Positions 12,119-24,172 of a DNA stretch of 64,000 nucleotides are shown piece by piece (the first letter of the stretch is position 1; each line of letters opens with the position of its first letter). A program made the translations under genes and the position numbers. The stretch is from the NCBI GenBank assembly GCA_963853835.1, contig OY970820.1, forward strand, positions 29,908,873 through 29,972,872, given 5' to 3'. The notes below the pieces were generated by a model, which saw nothing but the letters and a program-made list of their open reading frames with translations, had not been told where the DNA came from and did not search any database. The DNA comes from Calendula officinalis (taxonomy: Eukaryota; Streptophyta; Magnoliopsida; Asterales; Asteraceae).

Positions 12119-13640
12119 ATGTTTACTGTAATCGGATAGACAAATAAATCGGATAGACAAATAAATCCGAAAGCTAAAGAGAGTGGGAACAATCATGTAA
12201 ATTAATATTATTAATATAGAAATAATTACATAGAGTTAATAGATAATAAGATATTATTAAGAAAGCACGTCTTTATGAATTATGATGGTATTTAGTGAAG
12301 TAGAAGCAAATGATTGTGCAGGTTGGATGGTTGCACTTTGTGGTTACAAAGTTGTAATTGCTTAAATAATGAGGATATATGGTCAAGCGCACATGAAATG
12401 ATTCATTATATATGCAATTATTAATTTATTACATAACATAGATATCAATAAAGACTTCTACGCTATTTTAAATAATAATTTAATTTATTTTTATTTTTAT
12501 TAGTATAATTAACCAATGATTAAGATGGTTGTTTCGTCCTCTTTGGGTGACATTTTCCATGTTGCACTCAAGGGTACACTTTATAAAGTTTACGTTGTAC
12601 AGTTGCCATAAATTAAATTTTCTGTCATAAAAACTTAAAATATCATATAATTGTATGGTTATTATGGGTTCGATTATGAATTATATTTTATCCTAATTTA
12701 ATTATATTTTGATAGGAAAAAAGTTGATCTTACTTATATATATGATTATATGAAACACACATAATTAAATCTTCTTGTAAGATAATGTTTATTACTCCTA
12801 TTAAGTACGAATTAATAAGTAAAGAAAAAATGTTATGTATTGTTATACGTGGAGTATTTAGAAAACAATTAAGATATAAAAACAATTAGAATAAAATAAG
12901 CGGAGAATCCGTGTAAACAGGTTAACAGGCTAGCAATAGAGAGTGGTGGTGAAGTAATGGCTTGCCTAGCTAGTTGCCTTGCTTTTTCTCCAACCCCCTC
13001 GAATCTCTCCTGCACTCACTCTTATGTCTCTGTTTTTTTTCTTATTTTATTTTACCATTCAAAAATATTACTTCGTATTTTATTTATATCCGGGTAAGTT
13101 CACACTATGATAGTTCTATGCTAATGTTATGTCGTTCAAAGAAGAAGAAGATTAGCGTAGCTTTTTTAATATATTAGTTTTGTTATTTATAAACCTTTCA
13201 TTGAAAAAACATCTTTCGGGAATTCATACACTGATAAATCAGTGTAAGTTATTTAACTAAGACCTCTCTTTTCTGATTACGTCGAAACCTGTATAAATCT
13301 CGTTTGTGCATTTTCATGAAGGATTTTGTAACTGAAGGGTATCCCTTTAAATAGATCTAACCATTACCATTGTAGTATAAAGTGTAGAGTATTAATTTGT
13401 CGAGAATTCATGAAATGTCCTATTCGATTCTCTCTTGCGTACCGGCAAAACTGAATCATTGTCGCTCTTGCGTACAAACCATAGTTACAAAGAAAAGAAA
13501 ATATCAAACTCGTACTATATATTAGGATTATGTAGTACTTGTCCAATCTAAAAAAATTGTTGGAAGCAGTGTAAAAATATCGATCAATATGTGAAGTCTA
13601 TGAATCGTGTATAAAATAAATTTTCATAAGCAATAAAACT
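12119..13640. other. Intergenic, AT-rich
   Basis: No supported gene. A short direct repeat of 16-17 bp (AATCGGATAGACAAAT) occurs twice at 12129-12165. A 46-codon frame opening at 12958 is followed by a GTAAGT donor-like site, but nothing downstream supports it. Confidence 0.5.
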
Positions 13641-13652
13641 AGGGTTTTTCTA

Positions 13653-13790
13653 ATGACAGCCCTTAGAGCTGTCACTAACATGCATAAAAAGCTTGTACAT
13701 TGATTAAAAAAGTAATATTCTTAAAATTCAGGAGGTTGTCTTTTGTGTATTTTACCTTTTTAATGACAGCCCTAAGGGCTCTCATTAACA
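13653..13790. repeat. Small MITE-like unit bounded by two palindromes
   Basis: Two imperfect palindromes of about 27 bp built on TAATGACAGCCCTTAG/AGCTGTCA lie at about 13653-13680 and 13762-13788, with an AT-rich centre. Each end folds on itself. Family not assigned. Confidence 0.45.
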
Positions 13791-13799
13791 TTTTCCATA

Positions 13800-14219
13800 A
13801 AACTAACTATGTTGTTTAACATATTTCGAATGAAATAAAACTAACTATGAGTAATTCAGTTTGCTTTACTGATGTGAAATCTTAGCTATATTTGATATAA
13901 CAATCACATACACAATTGAAAATTAATCTCATATTATTATCACTCAATATTGTAAAATTATCTATAGAAACATTTCTCAGTGAAAATGTTATTATTCATC
14001 TACTGTACATTAACTAATATGTATCTTTTTTTATTTTATCAAATATAATGATATGAATATTTTAGTTTATAAATATAATATTTATCTTTAAAAACCTATA
14101 TATATATATATATGAATATATAATAGTATAGATCTATATCATATATAGTAGTATGTCTTATGTATATGCAATTATGCATACACATACACATGTATGTAGT
14201 AATGGTTGCAACGCTATAT
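13800..14219. other. Intergenic, AT-rich, short AT microsatellite
   Basis: Low-complexity AT-rich sequence with a short (TA)n near 14100. Nothing else recognised. Confidence 0.5.
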
Positions 14220-14435
14220 ACCATCGCTGGCGTATACCTTAGTTGGTGAGGTATATGAGAAATTTAGTAGTACATAACAAACTGACAGGTCATGGGTTCA
14301 AGTCCTGATTCTCTCTATGATTCTTAATTGTTGGGTGAGTCAAAAAAATGCCCTCTAATTGAGTATCTTTAGAGGTTGAGTTTGATGAACCCAGTCAGGG
14401 TTGGCGGTTATTAACCTTTTGATACATATATGTAA
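14220..14435 (+). mobile_element. tRNA-derived SINE (approximate bounds)
   Basis: It has an A box-like CTTAGTTGGTGA at about 14238-14249 and a B box GGTTCAAGTCC at 14295-14305, the spacing of an internal Pol III promoter. A non-tRNA tail follows, ending near the T-rich run before 14435. The sequence before box B cannot fold as a tRNA cloverleaf, so a SINE is preferred to a tRNA gene. I could not confirm a target duplication. Confidence 0.62.
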
Positions 14436-14647
14436 AAAAAAGTTTAAATAATAATAGTTATTAATGCTATTTTTAAATACATTAAAAATGATACGAATTG
14501 ATACAATTTTTTTTATGTGTCTTATGAATATTAATGGACTAATTCACACTCGTTACTAGATATCCTCCGTATCCTTATTAAAACTTCCAAACCCTCTCTC
14601 TTTCCACCATTGTCTCTCTCTCCTCTCATCCAACCACTTACTCAACG

Positions 14648-14658
14648 CTATATAAATA
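14648..14658 (+). promoter_or_regulatory. TATA box of the ZAT5-like gene
   Basis: CTATATAAATA lies about 110 bp upstream of the ATG at 14761, in a CT-rich leader (14580-14735) typical of plant 5' UTRs. Transcription would start near 14680. Confidence 0.6.
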
Positions 14659-14760
14659 TTCACCACCACCTCTTACTCTTTTTCTAGCTTCGATTCTTTC
14701 AATCCATTTTTTTCTCTTTACCATCTCTTCTAACTTTTCTGGGTGTGGGGCTGGAGTATT

Positions 14761-15783
14761 ATGCAAGCTACCCAACCACCCATGGATCCATCCCTTACAC
14801 AACAAGCCACCGCCTCTAGCGGCGGTTGCGGTGGTGGTGGTTCGAAGGATATCACCAACATCGTCAAACGCAAACGTACAAAACGTCAAAGGCTACAATC
14901 ATCTGTACCGAATTTTACAATTGTTGCTCATTCTTCCACCTCGTTCACTACTTTCAATTCTTCTCCGGCGTCATCTTCCGATATTCCGGCAGGTAGCACC
15001 ACCATGGAAGACGAAGATACCGCCAAGTGTCTAATTCTTCTTTCCAAAGGTCATTACATAACCGAGGAATTATACTCTAGCTACAAGTTTAACAGCAAAA
15101 AATACATACAAACATCCACTGATGACCACCGTGACGGAGTGGCCGGAATTTATGTTTACGAGTGTAAGACGTGTAGCCGGACATTTCCGTCGTTTCAAGC
15201 TCTCGGAGGCCATAGAGCCAGCCATAACAAACCTAGAATCAACGAATTTGAAAAACGAAAACAACCGCCGCACGCGGTGTTATCCGATGACGACGAACCG
15301 TCACCACGGTGGAGGAAAGACAATTCTTCATCTTCCTCTTCACTCTCTCTTCAATTAAACCGCCGTGTTTCATCGCCGGGAAACACCAAGAAATTATCCT
15401 CAAAGCTTCACGAATGTTCAATATGTGGCACAGGATTTAATTCTGGACAAGCATTGGGCGGCCACATGAGGCGTCACCGGGTAGCTATTGGTTCCGGCAC
15501 CACCACCGCCGTGACTGCCACCAACACCACCTTGTCTTTGATTCCATATAGTCCGGTTAAAATCACGGTGGCTGATGATCAAGATATTCAAAAGTCAACG
15601 AATGATGGGCGTTTATATCTGGATTTGGATCTCAACCTTCCGGCACCACCGGAAACCGCCGTGGTTGCCTCTCGTCAAGATCAATACCGGGAGTCGAACT
15701 TCAAATTCACGGCCAATCAAAGCAAACAACAACATGGAGTTCATTTATCTTCCACCCCAACATTGGTAGATTGTCACTACTAA
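14761..15783 (+). CDS. ZAT5: C2H2 zinc-finger transcriptional repressor, ZAT5-like
   Basis: Intronless, 340 residues. Two QALGGH-type C2H2 fingers bind DNA: finger 1 with C135, C138, H151, H155 (FPSFQALGGHRASH) and finger 2 with C219, C222, H235, H239 (FNSGQALGGHMRRH). A basic nuclear-localisation stretch, KRKRTKRQR, is at 36-44. A Leu-rich L-box-like segment (EDEDTAKCLILLSKG) is at 84-98. An EAR repression motif, DLDLNLP, is at 288-294, and the C-terminus TPTLVDCHY matches the ZAT5 subgroup as I know it. The C1-2i class acts in the nucleus as repressors in stress, defence and development. I chose ATG 14761 because the frame upstream of it begins only with a GTG; ATG 14782 is an alternative. 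A Stowaway MITE starts 171 bp after the stop and may lie in the 3' UTR. No lesion is seen. Orthology to Arabidopsis ZAT5 is inferred. Confidence 0.92.
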   Translation: MQATQPPMDPSLTQQATASSGGCGGGGSKDITNIVKRKRTKRQRLQSSVPNFTIVAHSSTSFTTFNSSPASSSDIPAGSTTMEDEDTAKCLILLSKGHYITEELYSSYKFNSKKYIQTSTDDHRDGVAGIYVYECKTCSRTFPSFQALGGHRASHNKPRINEFEKRKQPPHAVLSDDDEPSPRWRKDNSSSSSSLSLQLNRRVSSPGNTKKLSSKLHECSICGTGFNSGQALGGHMRRHRVAIGSGTTTAVTATNTTLSLIPYSPVKITVADDQDIQKSTNDGRLYLDLDLNLPAPPETAVVASRQDQYRESNFKFTANQSKQQHGVHLSSTPTLVDCHY

Positions 15784-15954
15784 AAAAGGTGCAAAAATAT
15801 ATTTTCATTATTTCTATACATTTTGTATTTAATTAATTACACATTTAATCTTGTGAAGGTAAGATGTGAAATTGTTCATCATACCCACAAATTTCTAAAT
15901 TTTTTAATTACGGATATAAATTCTTTGTATTATTTTGTCAAACATTGTTTGATA

Positions 15955-16215
15955 CTCCCTCCGTCCCTAAATAAACTCATTTTGCCTTCAAATTTTGTCC
16001 CTAAATAAAATTCTCATTTCTCAAACAAAAGGGGCCCACTTAATATAATAATATTATTACCAATACTTTCACCACTAACTATCTCTTAAAACACTTTCTC
16101 TCTCCAATCAAACCTTATATTTTAATCAAAAGTAATACCAAATACCCCACCACTAACTATCTCATAAAATGTTGTGCCCAACAAAAATGGGAACTTTATT
16201 AAGGGACGGAGGGAG
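15955..16215. mobile_element. Stowaway-type MITE (Tc1/mariner)
   Basis: Terminal inverted repeats CTCCCTCCGTCCC / GGGACGGAGGGAG are flanked by TA on both sides (15953-15954, 16216-16217). 261 bp, no coding. Confidence 0.9.
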
Positions 16216-16274
16216 TATATGAAATTCTTTTTTAGGCCTCTTAATTAGTTTGTGAAAAGTGTCATTCTTTTCTT

Positions 16275-16348
16275 GTTCCACATTATTGGTTTTCTTGTGT
16301 TTCAAGTGTGTGTTCCACATTATTGGTTTTCTTGTGTTTCAAGTGTGT
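16275..16348. repeat. Tandem duplication of a 37-bp unit
   Basis: The unit starting GTTCCACATTATTGG occurs twice back to back with no differences (16275-16311, 16312-16348), so it is a recent duplication. Confidence 0.95.
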
Positions 16349-17880
16349 GAAAAAGAGGTTGGCAAGGCATTGTCATTACTCATTACTGTCCTAATCAAAA
16401 AGGATAGAATTTTGCAAGTTTAAAATTCATTATTAATAGCAAGATGTACATTTTTAGTTGCTTAAGTTAAAATTACTTCATTTTAGTTATTTGACAATTA
16501 TTCTATGCGATGAATATCTTCGAATTACATGTTTAAAATGGCATTAAGCTATATTTCAAATTATTTATAATTGTTTTTTTATAATTTAAGGCATTATAGT
16601 TAAATAAGACAACGGCCACGTGACACATCCGGCACCTCCAGTTTTATCAAATCAGTGTCACGTCAACTAACATTCCAATTAACATACTCATGCCAACAAT
16701 ATCTCTTGGTCCCACCTTCCATCGTCTCTTCACTTCAACAAGTAAGCAAAAAAACAATGTCAACCAACTGAAGGACCATGCCAATGGATGGAATGAACAT
16801 AAAGAACTGGATGTGCCAACCGAATAACCGTTGGCACCAATCTGATACTTACAGAGTTACAGTTGCCAAAAGGTTCCAACTTCTTTAACTAATTTCTCAT
16901 GACATTAATTTTCTTGGAAATTCTTAATTAACTTGAGTTTCTAATAATTTTTAAATTAAAGTTCAGATAATTTTTGAGTTAAAAACAAAAAAATTCATAT
17001 TAAACTTGAATCTGAAACGTATTATGTGTATGAATAATGATAAGGTGATCCAGATGCATGTGCAAATCATGTGATTTCTTAGTGTTACGGTGTCACAATC
17101 ACACATCTTTGAAAAGCTCATAACAAGCCACCATGTTTAATCTGGCAAAAGTTTAATTAATGCCCATTTTAAGGGACTATGTTTCGATTTGGCGTGTTAA
17201 TTAATTATGTGTACAGCTTGAAAACTTTAGCCATTGGTTTGGCTGGTCTAAGGATCGATCTTTGAATCAGCTTTTCTAGTCCAAATGTAAAAAATAAAAT
17301 CATTAAAAGAAAATATAAAAAAATTACATCACCAGTTTATCCGTAAAAAAATATATGTACCTATACTACTCCTAGAAAGACGTATAACAACAATCATATT
17401 ACATATTCGAATGGTTGTGAGATGATATGGACAAATAAGGGGGAATATGGTGAGAATTTCATAGTGTAACAACTTTGGCTGTGGAGAAAACGAAGTAAAA
17501 GCGAGGACTTGTCTTAAGATTGTTGTATTTATGCTTATGTTTATTGTTTCCTTTGCCCGTATATAGTTATTGGCCGAATAAAACAAATTTGAGGTGTTAA
17601 CACAATTTTTTCTTGGACTATAATAATTTGCTTAAGCTATTTTTTAACAAATATTTAAAGCAACACAAGAACACTATTGCACATTTTTTTACGTATCATC
17701 TACACTAAAAAAGTAAAAATAAATATATCTTAACACTATTTAAGAAATTTTGAAAACTTGCACTAGTTACATTACATGAATATTTTAAAACACAATTAGC
17801 TACAGTACAATGTATATATTTTTTTAAATATCATAATTAAGTTATTTAAAAATAACAATAATGATACATGAAAGTTGAAA
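16349..17880. other. Intergenic, no gene seen
   Basis: AT-rich. It includes a G-box-like CCACGTGACA near 16616 and a perfect 8-bp inverted repeat GTGCCAAC/GTTGGCAC at about 16812-16836. Nothing coding is supported. Confidence 0.5.
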
Positions 17881-18613
17881 GGAAAAAGGTAGGAACCGGT
17901 TTTGACCGAACTATGAGTCTATGACCAAAGCAAATCGGTTTTTTTGTCCGAACCGTTTTTCTTAAAACCCCGATTTTTTCACCTTTAAAAACCGGAACTT
18001 AAGGACCGGATGCGGATCCTAACAATGTTTACACGAGCTGGGTTTGTAACCAGGCCTATACATAAATCCATAAATTGAATGGCTAATCCAGGCCACAACT
18101 AGAAACAGCAACAATGTGGGCTTAGGCCGGGTAGTGTCATCCACGACCTAACCAAGATACGAAACACCCCCAAACCGGCCCAATCTCTTCCCCAAATCCG
18201 AAATTATAATACTTCCTCCGATTCAAAATAAGTGACATATTTTTAATTTCACGGTTTTTTATGCAAAAGATTATAATAATGATTAAATTAGATTTATTGG
18301 ATCGTTAGTAGAAAATGAGTCCCACACCTTTTGAATAAAGTAGGGTTAATGATGTTTAAAAGTAAAAAGTAAGGGTAATTAAAGGAGTCATTTCAGTTTG
18401 TTAAAGTAGATAGTTAGTGGGTGTGGATCCCACTATTTTTTGCCAAATAAAGTAACTTTTCAAAGTGTGTCACTTATTTTGAATCACCTAAAAAAGGAAA
18501 CTATGTCACTTATTTTGAATCGGAGGAAGTATGTACATAACTCATGTCTCATAATAGTATTAAACCTATGCAAATTAGACCGAGAACCGACCGGACCGTA
18601 GAATAGGATCGGA
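17881..18613. other. AACCG/CGGTT-rich hAT-like remnant, left half
   Basis: Rich in AACCG and CGGTT motifs like the hAT MITEs here, but without clear termini. It is interrupted by a Stowaway MITE (18212-18529) and by the solo LTR. Its right half continues at 21649-21950. Confidence 0.4.
18212..18529. mobile_element. Stowaway-type MITE
   Basis: Ends CTTCCTCCGATTCAAAATAA and TTATTTTGAATCGGAGGAAG are exact inverted repeats flanked by TA. 318 bp. Confidence 0.9.
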
Positions 18614-21600
18614 TGTAACACCGCAAAATTCAAGCCATTTTTTTTAAAACAAACCATGACCTAACGGAAGTGTTTCTGAACTTCCAAACTATTACAAGTT
18701 ACTAAATATTTATAAACCAATAATAATTTTCAAAAAAAATTTAAACTATTTTTAAAACTCTCGGTGTTACTAACCCAAGGCTTGACCTATTTTTAAAATA
18801 TTAGAGTGTCGACAAACATTCTTCTAACCCGACTCTTTGGTCACCAGTCAAACCTGTAAAGAGTCAACAAGAGAGGGATTAGCATAAAGCTAAGTGAATG
18901 AATTCATAAACAGTAAATTGTACAACCACAACAATTTAAGATATCATCCTTTTTCAAAGAACACCCTTTACAACTAGCAAATAACCAGAGGAACGGCAGT
19001 TTGGCCGAACTACAACTGTTGTCGGCCCAACAACAGTTTACCGATAGCCTTATGCTACTTGGTACAATACCAGTGCTCCTCGACCTACCCGTGTCCAAGG
19101 AGTCCTGATATTGTTTCCAATAGCAAACGATGCCCAGCCTCTAACTGCACGGGCTGACCTCTTTCCATGTATCATGCGCACATAGCAGTTAATTAACACA
19201 TTGCAGCTAATTAACTAACACCCAATTAATATTCGAATAAAAAACGAATATGCAACCAAATAGCCAAGCTCGCGCCGCGAACCTAAAGTTCGCGCCGTGA
19301 ATAGTCTGCAGATTTTGAAATCCTGCATTTTCTGCACAAACCGAAGTGGAACTCAAAATCATTGCAACTAGTACACCTTAATGGTTACAAATCCACTCAC
19401 CTTAGCAAAAGCTCCTTGACTCAGTAGTCTAATGTCACTGAGTTCCTTTGTCCTTTCATGCACATACAATTAACACCCGAATTAGTAACCGTTTGACCTG
19501 AAAATGTGTAAAACTCTACAATACACTATAAGGACATAACAACGGTTGTACAAACTCAAAACTTGCACTTAGAAACCTGCACATTGACCCTTTGACTCAC
19601 CAAAGTCAAACCCGTCCAATTTATGCACATTTAATCAATTTTAAACTAAAAATACCCAAGCGGGTCAAAAACCGATTAATAAACTTTAGTACCTTACAAT
19701 AATTCCCAAATCATACAACCTCGTGATTATAAGTTAACTAACACATACTTACATTTATAAAAATCAGAATTTACCACTTTCACTTACCAAAGTCAAAGTT
19801 CGACAATTGATGTCATTTTGACCTGAAATGTGCATTTTACTACCTTAATGGCACAATACAATATACTAAGTTAATTAACCTTTTATTTGTATTCCTACAC
19901 TTGGTAATCACCATATTTGACTTGTATAAGTCAAAGTTATACCCAAAATGTTTACAATCCCGTTTTTAAGGTAATATGACCAAACGGGTCAAAAGCTCAT
20001 TTAACCACTTTAATACCCAACCATTCCATCTAATAATCATACTCGTTTGAAATCACATTTAACATTCAATTATCAAGACTAAGAAATCACATTTTTCATC
20101 ATTTTTACCTATTTTGTCCAAACGGGTCAAAATGTCCATTCTAGTACCCTACACTTTCAACTATCAATTATATTAAATATCAAATCCCAATTAACATCTA
20201 ATTAATGTTAAAATATCATATTTGATCTCTTCCTAAGTTAACCTAAGTTAAATTCCAGTTTAGTCAAAATCCCACCAAAAATAATATTTTTATAAAAAAA
20301 TAAACTGGACAACGTGTGCCATTTCATTCATTTGACTGACTTAAACTTCGAATCTGGTTCTTAAGCAAATTTTTATAGAAAGTGTACTCGAATAGATTTC
20401 CAACGGTACCGACCACACTAAATTCCGAGTTACGATTATTCTTCTATGATTTTTACAAAACAATAATGTTTATTATTTGGTGCTGCCAAAATTCCGAACT
20501 TTGTTAAAACTATACAAAATTAACTCAATCCAACTCCCAACTATTGTAAGTATTAACCCCAAGTTATAAAATACTTGTAGGGGCAATTAGAAGCTTAATT
20601 ACATGTCTAATAACAATAATTTAAACACATAAACCAACTATTTCACTTTTAATAACTTGTAGTTGCAAACCAACACCTTAACTAATTACCAAAACTTAAT
20701 TTAGTCAATTATTATTCTATTTTACAAGTCAATTCCATGTTTGACTCCAACTGAAGTCAACCTTATTGATTATGATCTTAATCAAAATCCCACCAATTAT
20801 CATATTATTCAAACACCCCTCTTCAACTTTGCAATTTCTATAATTGTTTATCAAAATTCAAGTTCTTAACACTTCTTAACATGTATTAACAAATTGAATA
20901 CAATTATCACAAGTCAAGAACTAGGTCATGATCATCTTCTTCATCATGAATCACCTCCCATGGTGATTCATGGATAACTCAACAAATTTGAATATCAATC
21001 ATCAAGCAGTCATGTATACTACATCACTAACACCATAAACCCTAACAATTTCATCAAAACCTTCAAGAACCCTAAAACCCTAATTACCCAATAACTCAAG
21101 AACACCAAATCTGAAACCCTAGACAAGAAGAGATGATTACTTACCACTTGTGGACTTGAATTTCGGAATTACAGCTAAAACTCAAAGATTCAAGGCTCCA
21201 ATTTGAATATTTAAACAAGAACAAGGTTTGTGTGTGTTTTGGTGTAAAACGAAGAGAAAGAGATCGAGACAGAGAACGAGATTGAGATATTTAAACCAAC
21301 TTTCTGTTTTAGCCCATATATTCATACGGGGTCAGCTTGAGCTGGCCACTTGAGCTGTCCGAATTTCAATTTTATCAGTATAATAATTTTTTAATTCGAA
21401 ACCCTAAACGAACTCCGTTTTTAATTCTGAAAATACTGTTGGAACCCTAGTTTAAAAGTAAACCCAAATATATAAAAATCATTCATATATCTCTCTATTT
21501 TAGTATTTTCTAAATTTTAACCCCGCAGTTAAAAATATTAATAATTCAAATAAAAATCCAATTAATATTCTATAAAATAGAAAATAATAAAATAACACTT

Positions 21601-21643
21601 ACCGAAGGTAACATAATGCTAGATCGGATTTCAGGATGTTACA
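18614..21643 (-). mobile_element. Solo Ty3/gypsy LTR (3.0 kb), same superfamily as E2
   Basis: Plus-strand ends TGTAACACCGCAAAATT and TCAGGATGTTACA match those of the E2 LTRs, with a perfect 5-bp duplication TCGGA (18609-18613, 21644-21648). No internal region is present. On the minus strand there are donor-like GTG|GTAAGTAATC (about 21142), a short predicted exon 19452-19401 ending CTAAG|GTGAGT, and an acceptor TTTACAG|GTTTGAC at 18855-18854. Many TTGAC/GTCAA words occur throughout. Confidence 0.88.
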
Positions 21644-21648
21644 TCGGA

Positions 21649-21964
21649 TCAGACCGAACCGAGCTACATCGGTTCAGTTATCGGTTCTAATTTTTATGAA
21701 AAATCAGTCCTCGGTTCCAAACGGTTAGGTTCGGTCCAAAACCGAGAAAAACCCGAAAAAATCGAAGAAATTACCTTGGTTCTCGATTCGGTTCAGTTTC
21801 CGGCCGGATCTCGGCTCGGTCCGGTTCGGTTCTGAGCATAATTGGTTAGGTTCTCGATTCCGACCAAAACCATTTCTCGATTTCCAGTTCTAATCAGCCC
21901 GGGTCGGTTCAGTCTGGTTCATGGTCTGTGCACTGTGCACATCGTCTAACTCATGCAATGTATA
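21649..21964. other. CGGTT/AACCG-rich hAT-like remnant, right half
   Basis: Continuation of the motif-rich sequence cut by the solo LTR. It ends near a palindromic GTGCACTGTGCAC. No termini found. Confidence 0.35.
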
Positions 21965-22897
21965 CTAGGGGTGTGTATAAAAATGGGAAAACCGGAACCG
22001 AAACGGAACCGGCACCGAACCAAACAGGAACCGGCCTAACCAGTCCATTTCCGGTTCTTAGATTTGATAAAAAATAACAAACCGGGTTTACCGGTTCGGT
22101 TCCGGTTTAACCGGATTTAAAACCGGTGTTTTAAATGGTCTTTTTTCAAATGATAGCCTTGATATTTTAGAGACAATTGACATATTATATTGAATGTATG
22201 CCGTTTCCAATTGAGCCCGACAGTTTCTCTTCTTCGGCTCTTTGTAGGTACGACACATCACACTGGTTCCTCATCGTTTTTAATAAAAAAATCCTCTTAA
22301 TCATCTTAAGAATGGATCATAATTGGGTTAATACACAAGAAACTCAAGTAGTATTCATACATACTTCTTCCTTTTTAAAATAAGTGATAAACTTTTCATT
22401 TTACGGTGCTTAAAAATTAGTGCTACACTTTGAAATTTATCACCTTTATTATAGTCAAAAGACACATTTACCCTTACTTTTAATTTTAAACATCATTAAA
22501 TTTACTTTAATCAATATATGTTGGACTCATCATCCACTAATTATCCAATTTAATCTAATTAACATTCATTATCATATTTTGCCTCAAAAACCGCGAACTT
22601 TAAAGTGTATCACTTATATTAAAACGGAGGAAGTATATCACTTATCTCAAATGAAATATAACTTTGTTATCATGATCCATTAATCCGTAATAAGTATTTT
22701 GTATCATAATGTGTTTTTTGTAATGGGTTATGAATAAATTGGGTTTATCCGTTCTGGAACCGCCTGAAGACTGGCCCGACCCGGCACCGAACCGGAACTA
22801 GTACTGGTTAAACTGGTCTGGTTTTTCGGTCTTAGAATTTTCATTTTCGGATAACCGAGTTTACCGGTTCGGTCCAGTTCCGGAACCGAACACGCGT
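21965..22897. mobile_element. Non-autonomous hAT-like element with nested MITE
   Basis: It begins CTAGGGGTGTGTAT and ends GAACACGCGT. A perfect 8-bp duplication AATGTATA flanks it (21957-21964, 22898-22905). The right TIR is degenerate. Subterminal regions are full of AACCGG/CCGGTT. It contains a Stowaway-like MITE at 22364-22633. Confidence 0.75.
22364..22633. mobile_element. Stowaway-like MITE nested in the hAT element
   Basis: Ends CTTCTTCCTTTTTAAAATAA and TTAAAACGGAGGAAG are imperfect inverted repeats flanked by TA. 270 bp. Confidence 0.7.
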
Positions 22898-23064
22898 AAT
22901 GTATATGTAATAAAGAGAATAATGAATAGGATTTAATAATTTTAGATATGGTAAATTAAATTAGGATCATACTAAAGTCACTAAATTCATATATTTAAAA
23001 ATGAAAATGCACAGAATTCAATGATCACTCCCCTCTCTATAAAGTGTAAGCCCATCACTTCACT

Positions 23065-23692
23065 TAGGGGTGACCATAAAAACCGAAAAACCGAAACCAA
23101 TCCCTTAAAACCGTCAAAATCAAACCGATAAAACCGAAACCATTTCAAAACCGACGGTTTAGTTTTAGATTTTGAAAAAACCGATGGATTCGGTTCGGTT
23201 TCTTTTTTAACCAAAAACCGCCCCATTAAGAAACCGTCCCACTAATATTTAATATATTATATATATTTTTTATTTTATACTTATTAAATAGAAGTCGACC
23301 TATTTAAGTATTTGAAAGTTCATTCATTAATGCTTATATCATTATTATATGCTACAAAATACGTTTATAGCTTGAATTTTGGGCTGAAAATGGTATTCAT
23401 TGTTAAAATATGTTATTAGACATTAAACTTAATGATGTAAATTAGATATTATTAATGAAATTTCTTTGTAATTTAAAAAAATAAAGATTAGTGCATGAAA
23501 TTATGTATCTATGTTTAAGACGAGGTGGATTCAGTTTTAAAACCGAAACCGAACCGTTAAAGGCTAAAAACCGTTAAAACTGAAACCATTAGAAACCGAA
23601 ACCATTGGGTTTGAAAATCCTAAAACCGAAATTAGCGGATTCGGTTCGCTCTGAGCCTAAAACCGCCCCAAACCGCCCCATGCACACCCCTA
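23065..23692. mobile_element. Non-autonomous hAT-like element
   Basis: Ends TAGGGGTGACCAT and ATGCACACCCCTA, with a perfect 8-bp duplication ACTTCACT (23057-23064, 23693-23700). Many AACCGAAACC motifs at both ends. No transposase. Confidence 0.88.
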
Positions 23693-23747
23693 ACTTCACT
23701 CTCTTTGCTTTGCACGTGCACTTCAATCTCTTTGCTTATTTTTTACT

Positions 23748-23865
23748 TCCTCTGTATTTATGAGTGTTTTACAATAAGTGATACACTTTAAAAGTTACCT
23801 TATTTGGAAAAAATAAGGACCCAACCTCTACTAACTATCCACTTTAATAAAGTGAAATTACCCTA
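23748..23865. mobile_element. Truncated Stowaway-like fragment
   Basis: Only the left end (CTTCCTCTGTATTTATGAGTG) resembles the MITEs above. The right terminus is missing. Confidence 0.4.
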
Positions 23866-23869
23866 TACT

Positions 23870-24128
23870 TAGGGGTGTCAAATTTGTACCAAATAAAACC
23901 AACCAACATGCTACCAACCGAATCAATTAAAGTTCGTAGCCACTATGTTGGTAGCCAACATGTTTGGTTGGTGGTACCGTACCAATCGAGTACTCATGGT
24001 ACGATAATGGTACAAATTTTTAAATACTATGGTAATATCGTACCAACTAATATGTATATACATTAATATAAATTAATTCTTACAATATATACTTACATAA
24101 ATTGTGGTCTAGTTTAAATATTTAAAAA
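23870..24128. mobile_element. Left end of a hAT-like element cut by E1
   Basis: It starts TAGGGGTGTCAAATTTG, the hAT-type terminus seen in this window, and is interrupted at 24129 by the E1 LTR. Its other end would lie beyond 64000. Confidence 0.5.
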
Positions 24129-24172
24129 TGTAACACCCCAAAAATTTAAGAAGAAATATACCAACATTAACT

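Noticed and set aside
12958..13098. Possible first exon (MACLASCLAF...) ending at a GTAAGT donor
   Set aside because: No downstream exon, domain or promoter evidence found. A 46-codon frame in AT-rich DNA is not enough.
14220..14310. Functional tRNA gene
   Set aside because: A and B boxes are present, but the arms do not pair as a cloverleaf and a long non-tRNA tail follows, so SINE is the better call.
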